From Timema cristinae (Eukaryota; Arthropoda; Insecta; Phasmatodea; Timematidae): DNA of 64,000 bases. The notes under the pieces were generated by a model, which saw only the letters and a program-made list of their open reading frames with translations, was not told where the DNA came from and did not search any database. The stretch spans positions 39,592,894-39,656,893 of the forward strand of contig JBCFYV010011164.1 of NCBI GenBank assembly GCA_039000515.1, read 5' to 3'. Every line of letters begins with the position of its first letter. The first letter of the stretch is position 1. Shown here one piece after another: positions 58,254 to 64,000 of this stretch. The position numbers were made by a program, and so were the translations under genes.

Positions 58254-58679
58254 TTGTATCGCTAGTTGTAGCTTAAACCAAGAATTTTTAATGTATTGCT
58301 ATGTATTTTTTATACCACGAATTTTAATACTCGATCAGATTATTCACATATTTACACTAATGGGAAGATTGAATTTAATAGAAATGTGCATTACATGCTG
58401 CGTCTCTATTCTCTAGCGAGGGAAAGTATTCGTGATACTATTCTAACAATGTTCTATCACCTTTAATCTTTTTGACAATTATTGGTTAATCTGCAGAAAA
58501 CAGAAGGATTTTAAAATGTATTATCAGGACCTCACATAGTTGCGACCTCACTTACTCTACGGATTTAGTTTAGTTTTATTTGTTTAATGTCCTGAATGGT
58601 ATAATATGCATGTAAATTGTCTCCAAAAAAAGGGTTGGGTCCTGGATATTCCATTACGTATGATGAAAAGGAAAACTAA

Positions 58680-59010
58680 ATGATACGACACAGTTATTTG
58701 CATATTGTGGGTTATAGTTTCGAAGAAAATTTTCAAAATTATGTTTATGGTAAGTTACAGGCAAGCTATCCTCATAAAAACAAACACATAATATTGTTAA
58801 TCACAATAAACACTCTACGTATATACCTTTAAAACAAAATTGTTTGAATAGTTTAAACACATTTTTTTTAAACATGTAATTTGTTATATACATTACAAAT
58901 ATTTTTATTAGTTAGCAAAAAAGTATCCTTATTTATGATTAAAAATTATTCTTGATAGTCTTTATAATTCAATCACTAAGTCAAATTACCAAATATTAAA
59001 AAAAAAAATC
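58680..59010. repeat. Dispersed repeat, family 1, copy b
   Basis: Ordered similarity to 32895-33240. Same strand. Function unknown. Confidence 0.5.
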
Positions 59011-59049
59011 TTAAGTTGTAGCAATTATTGCTCCAAGTCAACAAAATGG

Positions 59050-59445
59050 GGACAGTCAAGCATAATATTTCACTTACCCAATACCACTAATCTGGCCGAG
59101 CACCGTGCGCAAACAAACACCCGACTACACGAACCACAAGTGAACAACTGCCAAGACTGAGCCGAGTTCTGCCTCTCGCCACCAGAGCCCGGCATCACCG
59201 CTAACATAATCAGTCCGCCCAACTTCAAGAAACGAGAACAAGATGGTAACTGCCAGGCGTTGCCAGAATAATATGGAATGTTCTTCTGCCCGCGCGCCCC
59301 CCTTCCTTTGTGCCTATCCTGTTCGATGAGTGAGCCATATAAAAGACCATCCGTCGAGGAAGACGGCACTCTTGGACTTGGCTGCGACCATGTAGGGATA
59401 AGCGTTGGCGTAAAGGACATATTATATTAATGTAAGAATAAAATC
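59050..59445 (+). promoter_or_regulatory. GC-rich segment with TATA box and polyadenylation signal; possible solo LTR
   Basis: Much richer in G+C and CpG than its surroundings. TATAAAAG at 59338-59345 is followed about 95 bases later by AATAAA at 59437-59442. A compact promoter followed closely by a poly(A) signal is the layout of a retrotransposon LTR. I cannot define TG...CA ends, a primer-binding site or a partner LTR. A host promoter with a short first exon is the alternative. The 116-codon antisense ORF has no recognisable domain. Confidence 0.35.
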
Positions 59446-60685
59446 CAATTTCGGTTAATGTAAATTTTGGAACTAGTCAAAATTCTTTTTAGATCTTTTA
59501 TCAAATTTAATTATAATATATTTGGGTTAATCTTCGTCTTTTGATATATTTTATATTGAGCTTATTGTAAAGTCAGGCATCTTCTGTATTATGAATATTA
59601 GGCATTATGCGCGAACTTTATTCTCAACCAAGTAATTTTTTTTTGTCTCTATTGTAAATATGGCACTTTGGGTTTGGTAAACATTAAGGCGGGAAAGTGT
59701 TTGGAATATGGTGCTGAGAATTTTAATGTTAGCAGAATGGAGTATTGCACTAGATTATTATATAGATCAACTTAACTTTATATATTTTTTTTTACTAGTT
59801 TCTCGATTGTTGTTTTTAGGATAGTTATGTCATTATCTTTTTGTGCCAAAATAGTAACAAATAAACAAACTTAATGGGGTAATGTTAGGAAATATCCTTG
59901 ATACTTATTATTGTATTATAATCCTTGTTTAGGACATAGGCGAAAGCTATTGTGAATTACGCTAGTAGGTTGTTAGGGTTAACGTTAAATGGTATTGGTA
60001 TGAGGTATTTCGATGGAACTAACACATTTAGTAACAGGTGGCTTTGTGCAACAACATCAAAAATGTGTTAGTTTGGTAAGATCATTTACTATATGACGTA
60101 TGATCATATTAAGTTAATGTTATGCATCAATAATTGTCTTTACGTAATATGTTTAGGGTACTTAATAAATAATGTAACGATTAGAAGGAAAAGAGTAAAT
60201 ATTTATGGAACTATTTTTTTTTTTTTGATAATATATATATAACTGAATTATGAAAGGCTCTTCAAATAATATGCTTATTATTTAATAAAGTTTGGCATTA
60301 ATTAAAGCTAAATGATTCTAAGACTTGAAGTTATTCTATTTCATAAATACGCCATATTATCCCTATGTCTAGAAAAGGTTCGAGGGATTAGCCTTCAACC
60401 TTTTTATATGTTGATATGTCAGGTAACCAGTGAAGGTGGACCGTGTTTTCCCGCTACTCATAAGAGTGAGTGGCGTGCGCTGGGGACATGCTAAATGTCC
60501 AGCATTTTATAATTCACACTTAGGATATTCACTCTGCGCGCTCCTCTATATTCTATTTTATTTCCCTTTAACTGTAGATTTTGTTTATATTTATGTTTTG
60601 TATCCCTCTAGTTTGGAGCTTAGGGATTACAAAGTAAACTACCGATAAATTAACCTTTTTTAGAAATTGGATGTTATATTTATTA
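59446..60685. other. No recognised gene
   Basis: A+T-rich, with short domainless ORFs near 60312-60648. Confidence 0.5.
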
Positions 60686-60689
60686 TGTA

Positions 60690-61530
60690 AAATATTTTCC
60701 TTGTACCAATTTTGAACAAAATTGTAAGAAATATTTTCAAAACATTCACATATAAAAACAGTTTTCAGTAAACTAATATAAAATAATTATTCTTAGAAAA
60801 ACCACTAATGTAGGCCTATATAATTCTCTATAAGTTAGAAATCTTAAAAGAAAACCATTTTGAACCAGATTTCTGAAGACATTTTTTAAATATTTAATAT
60901 AAATAAATGTCAAATGTAAAACCACCCTAAAACATATTTCCACCCAAAAACCAGAAAAGAGTTTTTTTTCACTTCAAACTCTCCCGATATAATTACATTT
61001 TAAACTAAATCCTTGGTGCCATTTTTTAAATATTTCGAACATGATAAAAGTAACTCTTCAATAAACATTACCTTTAACGAATTTTGAATTAAATAACAAT
61101 CAATCAGTGTTATTTTGGCAGTCAACCACTCCCTAGATATCCATTTTAAATAAAATCATTACAGCCATTCATAAAAAATTAAGCCAAAAAAACACATCAA
61201 TAAAATTCTGTCTTTCAGGGCTAAGCTCAAAACTAAAAATAATAATCCTAAATTAAAATATCAAATTTGAACAAAGTTCTTAAACAGTTTTGAATCCTTG
61301 GCCAGGGTCCCAACAGATATTAGGACATAAAGAATTTTAAAATCAAAGTTTGGGTTCGAACACATATTAAACGTAAATATTCATAATAAAATCTATGTTA
61401 ACATTTTTTTATGATTTCAATCATTTATTGTGATATGAGGAAGTAAAAATAAATTCTATCTTTCGTTGGGACCTAGCCCAAAAGTAATTTCACTTTCCTA
61501 TAACATGTTATTTTTTAATCAAATCCATTA
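60690..61530. repeat. Dispersed repeat, family 2, copy b
   Basis: Block similarity to 33755-34760 without the AT microsatellite that interrupts that copy. Repeated phrases such as CCATTTTGAACC suggest internal periodicity. Confidence 0.42.
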
Positions 61531-61889
61531 AATTGGACATTTTAAATATTGATAGTGTATCTCGTACGTAGAAATAAAATTGTTTCCCAAAGAAAACAAA
61601 GTGCCCGATGACAGACTATTTTCCCGCGTTAGGTTTAGAATTGAAAATTTGGATCCGTTAAGTAATCTAATACAAATATGTAATGAGGGGTAATGGTTCC
61701 ATTTAAGTATGCGGAGCACCTTCATCAAAATCGACGTGCGTGTGTGGCAACAAACTAATTATTACAAAGCTGTAAACCTTTCAATCCCCTTTGTTAAATA
61801 TCGAATCTTTGTGCAATTCTATTCACCGCTCAAAACGTAGTAATTGTCGAGAAAAACAACAATGATATCAATTTGACTAATGTTAAAAT

Positions 61890-61938
61890 AAACATACATA
61901 ATTACATACATACATACATACATACAAACATACATACA

Positions 61939-61972
<34 letters not shown>

Positions 61973-62610
61973 CATGCATACATACATACATACATACATA
62001 CATACATACATACATACATACATACATACATACATACATACATGCATGCATACATACATAATTACATACAAACATACATACATACATACATACATACATA
62101 CATACATACATACATACATACATACATACATACATACATGCATACATACATACATATATACATACATACACACATACATACATACATACATACATACATA
62201 CATACATACATACATACATACATACATACATACATACATACATGCATACATGCATGCATACATACATAATTACATACAAACATACATACATACATACATA
62301 CATACATACATACATACATACATACATACATACATACATACATACATACATACATACATACATACATACATACATGCATGCATACATACATAATTACATA
62401 CAAACATACATACATACATACATACATACATACATACAAACATACATACATACATACATACATATATACATGCATACATACATACATACATACATACATA
62501 CATACATACATACATACATACATACATACATACATGCATGCATGCATACATACATAATTACATACAAACATACATACATACATACATACATACATACATA
62601 CATACATACA

Positions 62611-62646
<36 letters not shown>

Positions 62647-62910
62647 TATATATACATACATACATACATACATACATATACATACATACATACATGCATA
62701 CATACATACATACATACATGCATGCATACATACATACATGCATACATACATACATATATACATACATACACACATACATACATACATACATACATACATA
62801 CATACATACATACATACATACATACATACATACATACATACATACATACATACATACATACATACATACATACATACATGCATGCATGCATGCATGCATA
62901 CATACATACA
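61890..62910. repeat. Large (TACA)n array with higher-order markers
   Basis: TACA repeats broken by a recurring marker ATACATAATTACATACA. AATTAC occurs at 61900, 62060, 62268, 62392 and 62556, all in register with the 4-bp unit. A second marker, CATATATACATACATACACA, recurs about 600 bases apart (about 62151 and 62751). Segments were therefore duplicated in blocks. All ORFs are artefacts. Confidence 0.93.
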
Positions 62911-63074
62911 TATATGTATATATATATGTATATATATGTATATATACATGTATATATGTATATATACATATATATACATATATACATATATGTATATATA
63001 CATGTATATATATGTATATTTATGTATATATATGTGTATATATGTATATATATGTGTATGTATGTATATACATA
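62911..63074. repeat. TATG/TATATG microsatellite
   Basis: Continues from the TACA array and ends at the LINE-C 3' end. It corresponds to the right part of 16540-16692. Confidence 0.9.
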
Positions 63075-63600
63075 CAATAGGCCTAAACAACTAATCACGC
63101 TTTTCCTTTATGAAGTAATTAAGTAACTGTGCATATAGCTCAAAAACCAACTCCGTACTTAATCCATCCTCACTAAATTTATCCACATGTCCCTATCCCT
63201 TTATACTCCCTTTGTATCAACAAAAGCCATACACCAAGTCATAAATGTTCTTTTATTTTTTAAATTTATAGTGTTTCTCTTCATCACACCTTTCAAACAT
63301 TAATTTTAACCTCGTCTCACATAAACTTTCGCTTCCTTTTTATTCAAACACTCTACCATCATATATCTGCTTTGTCACTCAATCTACACTCATCCTCTCA
63401 AGCAACATGCCCAAACGATCTTATGACACTTCTTTCACACTGATCAATTGGATTCCCTTTCAAAACACACTCTTTCAGCACCCATTTATTACTGACACTG
63501 TCCATACGAGTTTTTCCACATACATTTCGTAGATATCTCATTTCAACCGCATTCACCTTGATCTTGTGTTTCTCCTGACAGCCCCACGCTTAACATTTTT
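63075..63600 (-). pseudogene. LINE-C reverse transcriptase end, copy-2 allele
   Basis: Counterpart of 16693-17215 with scattered base changes and the same broken frames. Confidence 0.7.
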
Positions 63601-63859
63601 ATATAAAGAATTTCAAACTCGATATTTCGATGCCCTCGATTATTATTGATATTGAAAGAATAAATAATCGATATTAATATCACAATCTTTGATATTTCGA
63701 TTCATAGTACTCAGCTCCCGATTAATTGGAAGTTCTAGAATGTTAACAAAATGGATTATTTTCCATTGTGACCGTTATTATTATTTTACCGTTCATTTGA
63801 GTAACAGTAAAATGTTAGCGTAATAAACAGGATTTTTTTGTTTTAATTATACAATGCAA
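63601..63859. other. No recognised gene up to the gap
   Basis: Contains an ATCGATATT-rich stretch (TCGATATTTCGATGCC, AATCGATATTAATATC) shared with 17240-17340. Nothing assignable. Confidence 0.5.
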
Positions 63860-63959
63860 NNNNNNNNNNNNNNNNNNNNNNNNNNNNNNNNNNNNNNNNN
63901 NNNNNNNNNNNNNNNNNNNNNNNNNNNNNNNNNNNNNNNNNNNNNNNNNNNNNNNNNNN
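63860..63959. other. Assembly gap of 100 N
   Basis: Interrupts copy 2 about 76 bases before the point where copy 1 ends. Only 41 bases follow it in the window. Confidence 0.98.
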
Positions 63960-64000
63960 TACAATTATATTAATGTTCCCTCACTTTATCATTAATATTG

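Larger units (their letters stand above)
35152..63859 (+). repeat. Copy 2 of the large direct duplication
   Basis: Collinear with 1-17482 but 28.7 kb long because of a 3.5-kb specific segment, an expanded 46-bp array, an intact hAT element and an additional 6.2 kb before the LINE-C end. It crosses a 100-base gap at 40465 and ends at another at 63860. Confidence 0.92.

Overview
The window is animal (eukaryotic) repeat-rich DNA: A+T-rich, with no intact host gene that I can recognise, and with tRNA-derived SINEs, non-LTR retrotransposon (LINE) reverse-transcriptase remnants, hAT and PIF/Harbinger-type DNA transposons, microsatellites and minisatellites throughout. The LINE protein motifs and the DUF4371/hAT-dimerisation transposase look like those common in arthropods and other invertebrates. 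An invertebrate, perhaps an arthropod, is my inference; the species cannot be read from the sequence. Three N runs of exactly 100 bases (17558-17657, 40465-40564, 63860-63959) are scaffold gaps, so the window joins pieces of four contigs.

The dominant structure is a large direct duplication. Bases 1-17557 align collinearly with 35152-63859, at about 1 % difference in the stretches I compared by eye. The spacing is interrupted by large length changes. Copy 1 has a 0.37-kb segment (3966-4337) where copy 2 has 3.5 kb (39170-42660). A 46-bp minisatellite has about 12 units in copy 1 and about 41 in copy 2. An 83-bp minisatellite has about 35 units in copy 1 and about 5 in copy 2. Copy 1 lacks 3.06 kb holding the 5' half of an hAT transposon, and lacks about 6.2 kb lying between two microsatellite/LINE-tail sites. 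This may be a real segmental duplication, or two haplotypes scaffolded in tandem.

Copy 1 in order: Harbinger-like MITE (302-871), SINEs, a 180-bp inverted-repeat element, more SINEs, LINE-A ORF2 remnant with the 46-bp array (6380-7830), LINE-B ORF2 end with the 83-bp array (9240-12425), unrecognised DNA, the hAT 3' half (14952-16541), a TATG microsatellite and a minus-strand LINE-C end (16760-17215). The interval 17658-35050 is single-copy here. It holds SINE-B copies, a 1.4-kb hAT-type MITE (21362-22744), a decayed minus-strand LINE-A (about 29745-31600) split by a SINE, a LINE-C fragment and an AT microsatellite. Copy 2 repeats the copy-1 order and adds a second LINE-A fragment, a 13-bp minisatellite next to a gap, the full-length hAT element (53177-56753) with a nested MITE, and a 5.1-kb stretch with SINEs and a GC-rich TATA-containing segment before the large TACA array.

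The most unusual content is the origin of the two minisatellites. Both are tandem expansions of the 3'-terminal coding part of LINE reverse-transcriptase ORFs, from two different LINE families, with the same ORF readable on either side. A second point is that two SINE families with different tRNA-like heads share one 3' tail.
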